Positions 35,944-43,672 of a DNA stretch of 64,000 bases are shown here, piece after piece. Numbering within the stretch: the first letter of the stretch is position 1; each line of letters begins with the position of its first letter. The stretch is from Tepidisphaeraceae bacterium (GTDB lineage: Bacteria; Planctomycetota; Phycisphaerae; Tepidisphaerales; Tepidisphaeraceae): positions 51,734 to 115,733 of the forward strand of contig DASYHQ010000055.1 in the NCBI GenBank assembly GCA_035998445.1. The letters run 5' to 3'. A program made the translations under genes and the position numbers. The notes under the pieces are model-generated. The model was not told the origin of the DNA, made no database searches, and saw only the letters and a program-made list of their open reading frames with translations.

Positions 35944-37359
35944 TTATCGACCGTCGGTGGGAACAGTCGACGGCAGGCTCGGCCTACTCACTTTCACCCC
36001 TTTGACCACGAGTTCCTTTCCCCAGATGTCCAAGACATCTAATGACATAGCAGCGACGGTGGGGTCGGGACGAAAGCAGACGTCAACGGTATGGATGTCC
36101 GGCGAGAAGCCGGGAACATTAGAACCGATGCTCCAGGCAAAACTGCGTTGTCCGGCTGGGCGTGACAAGCTGCCCACTTTCCATTCCCGTTCGCCCGCCC
36201 GCAACCAGACCATGTGCGCCAAGCCGGCGGGCGCTTCGTCAACCTTTACACTAACCCTTAGGGATGCGGAGCTCTCCCCATAACGGTAGACGGATACCCC
36301 TGTGACGGTGATTGCATGTTGGATGCCGGGAAGCAGCGATGCGTCTGTCGTCAGCGTCACGATGGGCTCGTCCGAAGGCCTCAGGTCGAATGTCTCCGAC
36401 AAGTCGAGGTCGATGGTCGCCAATGTCTTTGTGTCGTCCGGGTTCTCGCGAATGTAAAGCTTGGAGCGAAAACGGAAGACATGCTTCCCATCCGCGAGCC
36501 GGTCGAGCAGGGGCGTAGGGTTGTAGACTCTGAAAAACACCGAACGGCTACCGACCGAAGTTGACCCACTTCCGTAAGCGCGGTCCTTGGGTTCAACAAA
36601 TTCCAGTTCATCCACACTGAAGCGGTCATCGCGCGAGTCGTAGCCGAGGGTCAGGCGGGTATTGGAACCAGCACGCGCGTTCACGTTTTGAATGCCGAGC
36701 GGCATCGGATCGCCACGCCGGACGTTCTCGCGTACGTGGAGCTTCATCTGCACCGCCTGCCGGGCATATAAGATCCATTGATCATCGGATACCTGTTGCT
36801 GGGCCCGTGCCCGTTCGATCATGTCGCCCCATTTCCTGTTCCAGGGCTGGTTGGGGTCGCCCTGCAGGTCCAGCGCACGCGACACGATGGATGCCACAGC
36901 GTCCCGCGACAGCAGCCCGGCGGTCAACCGGCGCTCCATCTCGGCAATCGCAGCGTCGCGGCGTTGCGCGTTGGCGGAATGAGCCTCGCGTTGCAACAGC
37001 CACATTGGCTTGTGCAACTGCGGGTCGAACGAGGTAGCGGTGGCGATCACCGTTGGCGAAAGGAACGCGAGGCCCAGCAGTATTCCGGCGACGCCCGCCG
37101 CGATCAACCCGCCCCGCCGCTGGCGGTGACCGTGGCGGATGGCCTTGGGTTGCGTCACGTCGCGGCCGCACTCTGGACAACGGTCGCTGCCTTCGGCCCG
37201 GCCGGTGAGGTCAAAGCCGCACGCGCGGCACAGTGGGTGGTCGTCGATCCGCCGGCCGATCATCCCACGGACCAGCAGCAGCAGGCCAGCCCCACCGCAC
37301 ACCAAGCCGGCGACCCAAATACCAACCCAGAGCCAGTTCGTTGATTGTTCCATCGCCAT
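35944..37359 (-). CDS. Membrane protein with N-terminal zinc ribbon, function unknown
   Basis: A 471-residue protein. Residues 9-35 form a membrane helix (LWVGIWVAGLVCGGAGLLLLV). A zinc ribbon follows, CRACGFDLTG...CPECGRDV (Cys44, 47, 61, 64), then a second helix near residue 80 and a long, mostly beta extracytoplasmic part. The ribbon-between-helices layout is frequent in Phycisphaerae and has no known role. The start MAMEQST has an AGAGGGG ribosome site 7 bases away; the frame to 37635 is rejected because it crosses the divergent gene's promoter. Its stop lies just upstream of the RNA locus. Confidence 0.75.
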   Translation of the reverse strand: MAMEQSTNWLWVGIWVAGLVCGGAGLLLLVRGMIGRRIDDHPLCRACGFDLTGRAEGSDRCPECGRDVTQPKAIRHGHRQRRGGLIAAGVAGILLGLAFLSPTVIATATSFDPQLHKPMWLLQREAHSANAQRRDAAIAEMERRLTAGLLSRDAVASIVSRALDLQGDPNQPWNRKWGDMIERARAQQQVSDDQWILYARQAVQMKLHVRENVRRGDPMPLGIQNVNARAGSNTRLTLGYDSRDDRFSVDELEFVEPKDRAYGSGSTSVGSRSVFFRVYNPTPLLDRLADGKHVFRFRSKLYIRENPDDTKTLATIDLDLSETFDLRPSDEPIVTLTTDASLLPGIQHAITVTGVSVYRYGESSASLRVSVKVDEAPAGLAHMVWLRAGEREWKVGSLSRPAGQRSFAWSIGSNVPGFSPDIHTVDVCFRPDPTVAAMSLDVLDIWGKELVVKGVKVSRPSLPSTVPTDGR

Positions 37360-37376
37360 CGCAATCCCCTCTTGTC

Positions 37377-37405
37377 CAGACACGCATCGAAAAGACCGAT
37401 ATAAT
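37377..37405 (+). promoter_or_regulatory. Promoter of the 83-residue gene, probably leaderless
   Basis: CAGACA at 37377-37382, a 17-base spacer and a perfect TATAAT at 37400-37405. The ATG is only 6 bases further on, so transcription should start at or next to the start codon. Confidence 0.6.
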
Positions 37406-37411
37406 CCGCAT

Positions 37412-37663
37412 ATGCACGACGCCCGCAAGATTTTGGACCAGCAGTTCCTCGAGATGCGCTGGCGGTGTCTGTCGCTCGCCGCCGACTTTGATCGGATCGA
37501 GCGGGCCGCCGGTGGCGCCGATGTGATCGCGAGCGACCCCCGGCTGGCGAACCTGCGCGAGGCGATGAAGCAGATCGCCACCGCCGGTGGCGCGACGAGT
37601 CGGGCCGAATCGGTCCAGACGATCTTCAGCGACAAGACACCGCCACCCGATCGGAAGCCTTAA
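37412..37663 (+). CDS. Small conserved-looking helical protein, unknown function
   Basis: An 83-residue cytoplasmic protein predicted to be mainly helical (DQQFLEMRWRCLSLAADFDRI), with a charged, Pro-rich tail. The start is chosen because TATAAT ends 6 bases before it, which suggests a leaderless mRNA; the longer frame to 37139 overlaps the divergent zinc-ribbon gene. No family recognised. Confidence 0.6.
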   Translation: MHDARKILDQQFLEMRWRCLSLAADFDRIERAAGGADVIASDPRLANLREAMKQIATAGGATSRAESVQTIFSDKTPPPDRKP

Positions 37664-37666
37664 CGC

Positions 37667-37748
37667 GTAGGGGCGGGCCTCCATGCCTGCCCTCTTTCTT
37701 CACTTGCGGCAACGGCGAAGAAGGGCAGGCACGGAGGCCTGCCCCTAC
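37667..37748. repeat. Hairpin repeat (family 7), copy 1
   Basis: Arms GTAGGGGCGGGCCTCCATGC and GGCACGGAGGCCTGCCCCTAC. The matching copy is at 63046-63120, between rpsE and rplO. Confidence 0.82.
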
Positions 37749-37756
37749 AAGAACCA

Positions 37757-38584
37757 ATGAAATTCATCGACCCCCACATCCACTGCGTCAGCCGCACCAC
37801 CGACGATTACCTGTACATGGCCCGCGCTGGCGTCGTGGCGGTCTCGGAACCGGCGTTCTGGGCGGGATACGACCGCAGCAGCGCCAGCAGCTTCGGCGAC
37901 TACTTCCGCCATCTGCTGGATGTCGAACCGTTGCGCGCGGCCCGTTACGGCATCGACCACTACGCGTGGCTGTGCATCAACGCCAAGGAAGCCGAGAACG
38001 TCGAGTTGGCCCGTGAGGTGATCAAGCTGATCCCGCCGTTGCTAAGCCACCCGCGTGTCCTGGGCGTCGGCGAGATCGGCCTGAACAAGAACACCGCCAA
38101 CGAGATCACCATCTTCGAAGAGCAGGTCGAGATCGCAGCCACGCACGATCAGATGATTCTGATCCACACGCCCCACCTGCACGACAAGTACAAGGGCACG
38201 AACATCATCACGAGCATCCTGAAGAACGATTCGCGCATCAAGCCGCACCGCGTGCTGATTGACCATTGCGAGGAACACACGATCCGCATCGCGCGCGACA
38301 ACGGCTTCTGGGCGGGGTTGACGATCTACCCGGTCAGCAAGGTGACGCCGCAACGTGGCTGCGACATCCTGGAGACGTTCGGCACGGACATGATCTGCGT
38401 CAACAGCGCCAGCGACTGGGGCGAGAGCGGCCCGAGCAACCTCACCGACACCTACCTCGAGTTCCGCCGGCGCGGGCACAGCGAGGCCGAGGCGACCGAC
38501 GTATTCTACAACAACCCCTGCCGGTTCTTCGGCCAATCTCCGAAGTGGAAACTGCGTCCCGTCTCCTACGGTTCCAACAACTAA
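37757..38584 (+). CDS. TatD-like metal-dependent hydrolase
   Basis: A 275-residue TIM-barrel hydrolase. Metal ligands of the TatD family are in place: IDPHIHC at residue 4, GVGEIGLNK near 98, LIHTPHLHD near 133, LIDHCEEH near 163 and NSASDWGE near 213. Family members are DNases or related phosphoesterases/lactonases, in the cytoplasm. Compared with classic TatD the N-terminal DxHxH is DPHIH, as in the EboC-type subgroup. It stands alone. Confidence 0.88.
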   Translation: MKFIDPHIHCVSRTTDDYLYMARAGVVAVSEPAFWAGYDRSSASSFGDYFRHLLDVEPLRAARYGIDHYAWLCINAKEAENVELAREVIKLIPPLLSHPRVLGVGEIGLNKNTANEITIFEEQVEIAATHDQMILIHTPHLHDKYKGTNIITSILKNDSRIKPHRVLIDHCEEHTIRIARDNGFWAGLTIYPVSKVTPQRGCDILETFGTDMICVNSASDWGESGPSNLTDTYLEFRRRGHSEAEATDVFYNNPCRFFGQSPKWKLRPVSYGSNN

Positions 38585-38646
38585 CCGCGGCAAGATTTCG
38601 ACGCAATTACCGGTGAAAAGCGCGCGTACGGTCGGGTGATTGCGGG

Positions 38647-38676
38647 TTGCCGCCGGACGCGTTGGCGCGCTATACT
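38647..38676 (+). promoter_or_regulatory. Promoter of the response regulator gene
   Basis: TTGCCG at 38647-38652, an 18-base spacer and TATACT at 38671-38676. Confidence 0.5.
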
Positions 38677-38698
38677 GCCCTTCTGGCCGAGGAGTGTT

Positions 38699-39103
38699 TT
38701 GCATACCGTGCCCCAACCAGAAAAGACCGTTGCAGCGGTTAGTGACGTTCGTGTCATCGTAGTCGACGACAGCAGCCCCACCGCGACCTCGCTGGCGCGG
38801 CTGCTGAAGTCGACCGGTTTCACCCCGATCGTCTTCCACAAGGGCAACGACGCCCTCGACCACGCCCGCACGATCGGCGCCGACGCCGCCGTCATCGACA
38901 TCCACCTGCCCGACATCAATGGCCTGATCCTCAGCCAACAGCTCCGCGGCTGCCTGGGGCCCGGCAAGCCGATCATCGTGTTGTCCGGCGACACCTCCAT
39001 GGAAACGCTGAACTCGCTGCCCCACGTCGGTGCGACACACTTCTTCAGCAAGCCCGTCAACGGCTCGCAGCTGGTCGAGCGACTTCGTGAACTGACCACC
39101 TAA
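38699..39103 (+). CDS. Single-domain response regulator
   Basis: About 134 residues made of one receiver domain with no output domain, like CheY or Spo0F. The acidic pocket (VIVVDDSS), the phosphorylated Asp (AAVIDIHLPDING), the Thr/Ser switch (IVLSGDTS) and the Lys of FFSKPVNG are all present. The start is uncertain: TTG at 38699 has GAGGAG 4 bases before it, GTG at 38708 is 13 bases from that site, and no ATG fits. No histidine kinase is adjacent. A bidirectional terminator follows. Confidence 0.88.
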   Translation: MHTVPQPEKTVAAVSDVRVIVVDDSSPTATSLARLLKSTGFTPIVFHKGNDALDHARTIGADAAVIDIHLPDINGLILSQQLRGCLGPGKPIIVLSGDTSMETLNSLPHVGATHFFSKPVNGSQLVERLRELTT

Positions 39104-39144
39104 GTGCCGCGCCCCCTCAACGACCGCCATTCACCAAACAAAAA

Positions 39145-39174
39145 GAAAAGCCCCTGAAAATTCAGGGGCTTTTC
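39145..39174. terminator. Bidirectional terminator at the element's left border
   Basis: A perfect 14-bp stem GAAAAGCCCCTGAA / TTCAGGGGCTTTTC with a 2-base loop, with A and T runs on both sides. It lies 12 bases left of the attachment core. Confidence 0.85.
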
Positions 39175-39185
39175 TCGTCGCACTA

Positions 39186-39207
39186 AGTGGAGGCGGCGGG
39201 ATTTGAA
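39186..39207. other. attL core
   Basis: 22 bases beginning AGTGGAGGCGGCGGGATTTG, identical to 45519-45540. It is the antisense of the acceptor/T-arm 3' end of tmRNA, left behind without the rest of the gene. The bases beyond the core differ on the two sides. Confidence 0.9.
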
Positions 39208-39387
39208 GCATACGCCTCCCCCACCATTTCCCCCGAAATCCAGCGAATCGAAGACGTAGGCGGCATGGAATCCGGCATTACGGACGCCAGCTTACTTTTT
39301 ATTGTTGAATCGTGGCCACGTTTAAACGCAGCTGTGCGGGCAGCTGTGATGGTCACGTTGCGCGCCGCTCTGCGCGAGGGAGTCTAG
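39187..39387 (+). other. Displaced 3' end of the integrase reading frame
   Basis: 66 codons open from the attL core to a TAG at 39385. The core is read in the same frame (VEAAGFE) as in the integrase at 45520. In the excised circle this segment would therefore continue the integrase, adding 59 residues with an amphipathic end ESWPRLNAAVRAAVMVTLRA, a plausible native C-terminus. In the integrated state it has no start of its own beyond a GTG and is probably silent. Confidence 0.7.
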
Positions 39388-39389
39388 CT

Positions 39390-40253
39390 ATGTCTCACGA
39401 TGTGCCAGGGATTATTTCGCGGTTGTTTACGTTCCGTGTGCATCAGGGTGGGTATCTGGGTAACCGGATATCGAGCGGCGTTGCGGCTCCGGCATGCGAT
39501 CCGGCGAGCCTCGCCGTGTTGAGGTTCCACCGCGTGGTTCTCAGCCTAATGGCGTCCGTTTATCGGGGGTTGCCGAGCGGTGTGGCCCGGCGTGTCGACG
39601 TGGCTGAATTGTACGTGGCGGGATTGCGTGGGGCGTGGCTCGCGGCTGTGAAGATCGACGGCGGGGCGCTGATCGCGAATGAGCGCGGATACGTCACCAC
39701 GATCGTTCGAAATGCGATGATCGACTGGCTGATTACCTGCGGCGTTTGGCGAACCGCCGGCTCCCCAAACAATCGCTTTCACTTGGAGCGGCAGGCCGGG
39801 AAGAAGGAACGGCAGCGACTCGGGGCTTCATATGGTCTTGGTGACGGGCGGTACGCGAGCGAGTTGAATCGAACTGAGGCGGCGATCCTGGCTGATCAGG
39901 TAGCCGAGAAGTTGGATGACAGGGATCGGCAACTGTTGGTTCTCGTCTACCGCACGGGCATGGCCGTTGGGGAGGCGGCAGAGCATCTGGGCATGTCCTC
40001 ACAGAGCGGAGAAGTAGCGCATTCTCGCATCATCGGGCACGCCCGCCGTCTGTGTGGCGTTGAAGGACCGATCGCCGAGGGTGTGGCGGTGGCTGACCTC
40101 GTGAAGCGCCTCGGATGGGTAGATGAAAAGCGCAGGGCCAAGCGGCTGGCCGATGCGGCGTGGAGGCGTACGCCGGCCGGTCGGGAGGCGAAGCGCCGAG
40201 AAAATGCGCGTCGTGCGGAGCGGCGCCGTGGTGAAGCAGTGTTGGCCAGTTGA
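39390..40253 (+). CDS. Sigma-70-like factor of the element
   Basis: A 287-residue protein resembling small sigma factors. The middle (NERGYVTTIVRNAMIDWLI, near residue 95) looks like region 2, and LLVLVYRTGMAVGEAAEHLGMS near 195 looks like the region 4 helix-turn-helix. The long, very basic tail (RREARRKRE-type, residues 245-287) may bind nucleic acid. The start is set by GAGGGAG 8 bases upstream; an ATG at 39312 is rejected. In the circular element the integrase stop would be 2 bases before this start. It may control element promoters. Assignment is moderate because similarity is weak. Confidence 0.6.
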   Translation: MSHDVPGIISRLFTFRVHQGGYLGNRISSGVAAPACDPASLAVLRFHRVVLSLMASVYRGLPSGVARRVDVAELYVAGLRGAWLAAVKIDGGALIANERGYVTTIVRNAMIDWLITCGVWRTAGSPNNRFHLERQAGKKERQRLGASYGLGDGRYASELNRTEAAILADQVAEKLDDRDRQLLVLVYRTGMAVGEAAEHLGMSSQSGEVAHSRIIGHARRLCGVEGPIAEGVAVADLVKRLGWVDEKRRAKRLADAAWRRTPAGREAKRRENARRAERRRGEAVLAS

Positions 40254-40361
40254 TGGCGAGGTGGCTGCATGTGTTCAGCAAATTCGCCGGAGTTGCTTTG
40301 GACGTTGCGTAACGCCCGGGGGCTCCGTTGTGGTTCTTGTGACCAAGAAGGGAGCCCCACT

Positions 40362-40766
40362 ATGGGTGTGTTTGACAGCGTGATTGAGTGGCAGAAAAAG
40401 AGTGCGGACAAAGAGGCCTTTTTCAGCGGTGTGAATCGCGAGCGGCACACGGTTAAGCAAACGCGTCGAAAGTTCTTTTACGAGGCGGGCAAGGTTGCGG
40501 CGGAGTCGAATGAGCGCGTCGACAACTTCATGTTCGAAGAAGCTCGCATGAAGTGGGAAGAGCGCCAGATGGAGCGTGCGGAAGCTGGCCAAGAAGATGA
40601 CTCGGAGGATGAAGCTGAGGACGCCGAAGCGGTTGACGATCAGGCCGATGAGGATTCGGCCGAAGAGGATGCCGCCGAGCACGATGACGCCGACGCCGAC
40701 GATGCTGATGATGATGAATCGGAGTACGACGAGGCCGACGAAGACGAGGCGGATCATCGGTGTTGA
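40362..40766 (+). CDS. Small protein with long acidic tail
   Basis: 134 residues. The first half is helical and basic (SVIEWQKKSADKEAFF, TRRKFFYEAG), while from residue 78 on it is almost entirely Asp/Glu/Ala (DDSEDEAEDAEAVDD and on). Such tails mimic DNA or bind basic partners. AAGGGAG precedes the start. I do not recognise the family. In an element with a Rep and sigma factor, possible roles are an anti-defence DNA mimic or an ssDNA-binding partner; both are guesses. Confidence 0.6.
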   Translation: MGVFDSVIEWQKKSADKEAFFSGVNRERHTVKQTRRKFFYEAGKVAAESNERVDNFMFEEARMKWEERQMERAEAGQEDDSEDEAEDAEAVDDQADEDSAEEDAAEHDDADADDADDDESEYDEADEDEADHRC

Positions 40767-40846
40767 GGGATGAGGGGAGGGGTAGGGGGAAGGCCGCAAG
40801 CGTAGCGGGCCGCCCCCCTGCCCCTCCCTGTTTTTTGGGTGGTGTC

Positions 40847-41089
40847 ATGCGTGTTACTGATGTTGTTTATCCGGTCGTGACGGTGCCGATCGCTGATGTG
40901 GATTGGCTGCTCGGTGCGGCGATGCTGTCAGCGCTCGGCGTGTGCACCTGCGTCTATTGGCTGGCGACGTTGTCCTGGTCGATGCCGCCGGCGGTGCTGC
41001 GGTTGATGCGGTGGGCGGTCTCGCTCGGCCAGCGCTCGCAACTGACACGAAGGCGGCGGGGCCGGCGTCATCTGCACCAACGACGATGA
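40847..41089 (+). CDS. Small single-pass membrane protein of the element
   Basis: 80 residues: a short N-terminal part, one hydrophobic helix (WLLGAAMLSALGVCTCVYWLATLSW, 24-48), then a strongly basic tail ending TRRRRGRRHLHQRR. Negative-out, positive-in layout predicts the tail in the cytoplasm, where it could bind DNA. It is reminiscent in shape of minor coat or partition proteins but shows no recognisable family. The start follows GGTGGTGTC without a strong ribosome site, so it is tentative. Confidence 0.5.
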   Translation: MRVTDVVYPVVTVPIADVDWLLGAAMLSALGVCTCVYWLATLSWSMPPAVLRLMRWAVSLGQRSQLTRRRRGRRHLHQRR

Positions 41090-41160
41090 CCGCGGTGTCG
41101 GTCGGTCTGCAGCCTCGCCAGTGGTGGCGAGTGAGGAGCCGGTTAGTGCAGGAGGCTCGA

Positions 41161-41601
41161 ATGTCGAATTTTGATTCGGTCAATTTACCGGTTGCGAGTC
41201 CCCACGCCCGTCGACCGGAGCCGCCGTCGCAGGGCCATGACGCCCTGGCGGAAAGTGGTGAGTCAAGGGTGTGCCCCGGTACTCCGGGGCTTGCGCAGCA
41301 ACCCTTGACGCACCACGGGCCAGGGCAAAATGGAACGGAGACGGTGGCGCAGGGCGATGGGTGTGGGGACGACCCCCACGCCCAGAGATTGGTGGGCCAG
41401 AGCTCGGGAGCGGCAAAGCGGCCCGCACGACCGAAGCGCCGCCGACTGAAGATCGACGTGCTGGCAAGTCTTGCCGTCGAGGTCGAGGCGCTTGCCGATC
41501 AATCTGGCTTGGCTCGATCACAGTTCATGCCGGCGGCGTTGGCGTTGGGCGCTCGGAAGCTGGCGGCGCAGCTGGCTGGAGACGCCGAGCCCTCGAAGTA
41601 A
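41161..41601 (+). CDS. Putative ribbon-helix-helix DNA-binding protein
   Basis: 146 residues. The N-terminal 90 are low-complexity, with a hairpin in the DNA at 41273-41290 (GCCCCGGTACTCCGGGGC). The C-terminal 55 (RRRLKIDVLASLAVEVEALADQSG then SQFMPAALALGARKLA) have the beta-helix-helix pattern of CopG/MetJ-type proteins. AGGAGG lies 6 bases before the start. Located directly before rep, it may regulate replication or act at its origin. Confidence 0.55.
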   Translation: MSNFDSVNLPVASPHARRPEPPSQGHDALAESGESRVCPGTPGLAQQPLTHHGPGQNGTETVAQGDGCGDDPHAQRLVGQSSGAAKRPARPKRRRLKIDVLASLAVEVEALADQSGLARSQFMPAALALGARKLAAQLAGDAEPSK

Positions 41602-41689
41602 ACAAAACGACCGCAATCGGGTTCTGCTTGGCGGCGATCCGATTGCGGCCGTGTTCACACCGCACCGTGAGGGTGCAGGGAGGTATTGC

Positions 41690-43243
41690 GTGTCCAATTC
41701 TAAGTCCGCTGTTCGGGCTGGGCAACGTTTGTCCATTGCCGATCCCGGTGCGGAGTTCGATCGGCTGGCTGATTTACAGGCGACCTGGCCAGAGGTCGGC
41801 CGGTTCTCGGTCTGGCCACGTCGCAAGCGTGGTGGAAAGGTCGTCGTCCTGGCTGCATCGCCTGCCGTGGCGATGGGATCTGCCGCCGCAGTCTCTTCGG
41901 TTGTGTCGATGCAGGGTCTGGCCGGGGGCTTGTCTTCCCCACATAACGGGCCGCAGGCCCTTTTCGGCCCTGTTTTCGCGGTCAAGCCGCCTTCGACCCG
42001 GCCGACGCTGGATGAGTGGCTTAATGACGGCCGCAGGCTCGCCGAGAAGGTCCGTGAATCGCGGGCCGTGCATCGTGAAGCTGCGACCGATCGGCGGTTC
42101 GCGTTGCCGCACGCCGTGTGGGGTGAACGCAGTGAAGGGGATGCAACACCTGACCACCCCGCAAATCAGGCTGTGTATGATCCGGTTCGTGAGGCGATCA
42201 GCGATTGGGAGCGGGGTGGGCGTGTTGCCATCCCAGCCGCGATCTTCTTCGCTGATCAGAAGCTGCACGACGTGCACCGCATGCGTTACGCGGTCGGCGG
42301 CAACGTCTTCGAGTACAAGGGGCCACACGTGTCGCCGGCCGGCACGCGGGGCGATCGTCGTGAAATTACGGGCTTCTCGGACGCCAGCCGGCACCGCTGC
42401 TTGAAGTTCATGAACTCCGTCAACCGCACGGTGATCGAAGCGACGCGGGTGTGGTTCGTCACACTGACGTACCCGAAGGTGTGGGATGATGACCCGCAAG
42501 TATGGAAGAAACAACTAAAGGCGTTCCGCAAGCGCCTTGAGCGTGCGTTTGGCCGAATGGGCGTCGTGTGGAAGCTCGAACCGCAGAAGCGGGGAGCGCC
42601 GCACTTCCATTTGCTGCTACTAGTGCCGCCGGCGATGTGTCGCGACCTTCGCCAGGGCGAACGGAAGTGGCGGAGGGGTCGGTACTGCACCAACTGGCGT
42701 GGTGTGCATCTTCGGACCGTGCGTAACTTCGTGTCGCGTGCGTGGTTCAAAGTCGTCAACAGCGGGGACGTGAAACACCTCAGGGCCGGTACGCAGGTTG
42801 AGCCGCTCGAGACGTGGGACAAGATCGTGGGGTACGTCTCAAAGTACCTCGGGAAAACCTGCGTGTTCATGGATCAGGGATCGGGCGAGGTAAAGAACGT
42901 CGGGCGCTTCTGGGGCGTCTGGCGTCCGCAGCTGTGGGGCGTGCGGTGGGTCGAGGTGACGTTACCGCCAGAGGCGTGGCCACGGATGCGACGGCCGCTG
43001 CGGTCTCTGCTGGTGAAGCGTGGCCGGCAGATGAGGCCTGCCAACGGTGCACCGCCAGCGTTCCAGTGGATCGGCCGTCCGAGGCCTTGTAGTGCGTTTC
43101 TCCCGAGCGAGGTCATAGAGCGCCTGTTGTCCGAAGAGACGCCCTGGCGGTCCCTAGGGATGACGTACAGCCAAGAATATGAGTTCCGCCGCGATCTCGG
43201 CCGATCGCGCGAGTTGGAACGCGAGGCGGCGAGGTATCATTAA
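41690..43243 (+). CDS. HUH rolling-circle replication initiator (phiX174 gpA-like, two-tyrosine type)
   Basis: A 517-residue Rep. Motif 1 is RVWFVTLTYP near residue 253, motif 2 is the HUH metal site GAPHFHLLLLVP (His305, His307), and motif 3 is IVGYVSKYLGK with Tyr382 and Tyr386 three residues apart, as in superfamily I initiators of microviruses and some plasmids. It nicks a plus-strand origin and stays bound to the 5' end. The start is GTG at 41690, six bases after GGGAGG. The first ~180 residues are not recognised. No helicase domain is present, so a host helicase would be needed. Confidence 0.85.
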   Translation: MSNSKSAVRAGQRLSIADPGAEFDRLADLQATWPEVGRFSVWPRRKRGGKVVVLAASPAVAMGSAAAVSSVVSMQGLAGGLSSPHNGPQALFGPVFAVKPPSTRPTLDEWLNDGRRLAEKVRESRAVHREAATDRRFALPHAVWGERSEGDATPDHPANQAVYDPVREAISDWERGGRVAIPAAIFFADQKLHDVHRMRYAVGGNVFEYKGPHVSPAGTRGDRREITGFSDASRHRCLKFMNSVNRTVIEATRVWFVTLTYPKVWDDDPQVWKKQLKAFRKRLERAFGRMGVVWKLEPQKRGAPHFHLLLLVPPAMCRDLRQGERKWRRGRYCTNWRGVHLRTVRNFVSRAWFKVVNSGDVKHLRAGTQVEPLETWDKIVGYVSKYLGKTCVFMDQGSGEVKNVGRFWGVWRPQLWGVRWVEVTLPPEAWPRMRRPLRSLLVKRGRQMRPANGAPPAFQWIGRPRPCSAFLPSEVIERLLSEETPWRSLGMTYSQEYEFRRDLGRSRELEREAARYH

Positions 43244-43245
43244 GC

Positions 43246-43551
43246 ATGCAATACGAAAACGAACCAAACGCTGCGGGCGAGGTCGAGAGCGTGATCCTGG
43301 CCGTCATTGTCGATGCCCAAGAAGATTTGGTAGCACGCGAGGTTGTTCGGAAAACGCACCAGCTGGCGGTTGCGAATCGGTGGGCAAGGTATCACGCGGG
43401 CAAGGTGACCGCCGAGACAGACCCGGGGCTTTTGTTCGTCGTTGAGAGGCGTTTCACGCCGGGGCATGTGCCGCCGGTCGATGCAATGGTGCTAGACCTT
43501 GCGAAGTTACTGGACAGCATGCCCGGCCCGGCTGTGAATCGTCGAGCGTGA
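43246..43551 (+). CDS. Unknown element protein downstream of rep
   Basis: 101 residues starting 2 bases after the rep stop, so it is probably cotranslated. Mixed alpha/beta pattern (VESVILAVIVDAQEDLVAREVV, KVTAETDPGLLFVVERRF). No family recognised, no membrane segment. It may modulate Rep. Confidence 0.55.
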   Translation: MQYENEPNAAGEVESVILAVIVDAQEDLVAREVVRKTHQLAVANRWARYHAGKVTAETDPGLLFVVERRFTPGHVPPVDAMVLDLAKLLDSMPGPAVNRRA

Positions 43552-43672
43552 CCGGCCGCGGAGACTGGAACGCCGGCGGGTCACGCGTTGTCACAGCCGG
43601 CGTGGCACGCGTGCTTCGGGCCGGCATGGATTCCGGAATTGATTTCGGAAACAATCATGGTAAGGTGAAGCC
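43552..43672. other. Non-coding gap of the element, possible origin
   Basis: 121 bases, the longest non-coding stretch inside the element apart from its left end. It has several overlapping inverted repeats (CGCCGG...CCGGCG, GTCACGCG...CACGCGTG) followed by an AT-richer part before the next gene. A double-strand origin next to rep, or a promoter with operator, would fit. No known nick motif was recognised. Confidence 0.35.

Noticed and set aside
39187..39387. Independent 66-codon gene at the left end of the element
   Set aside because: It starts within the att core and lines up in frame with the integrase; better explained as the displaced int 3' end.
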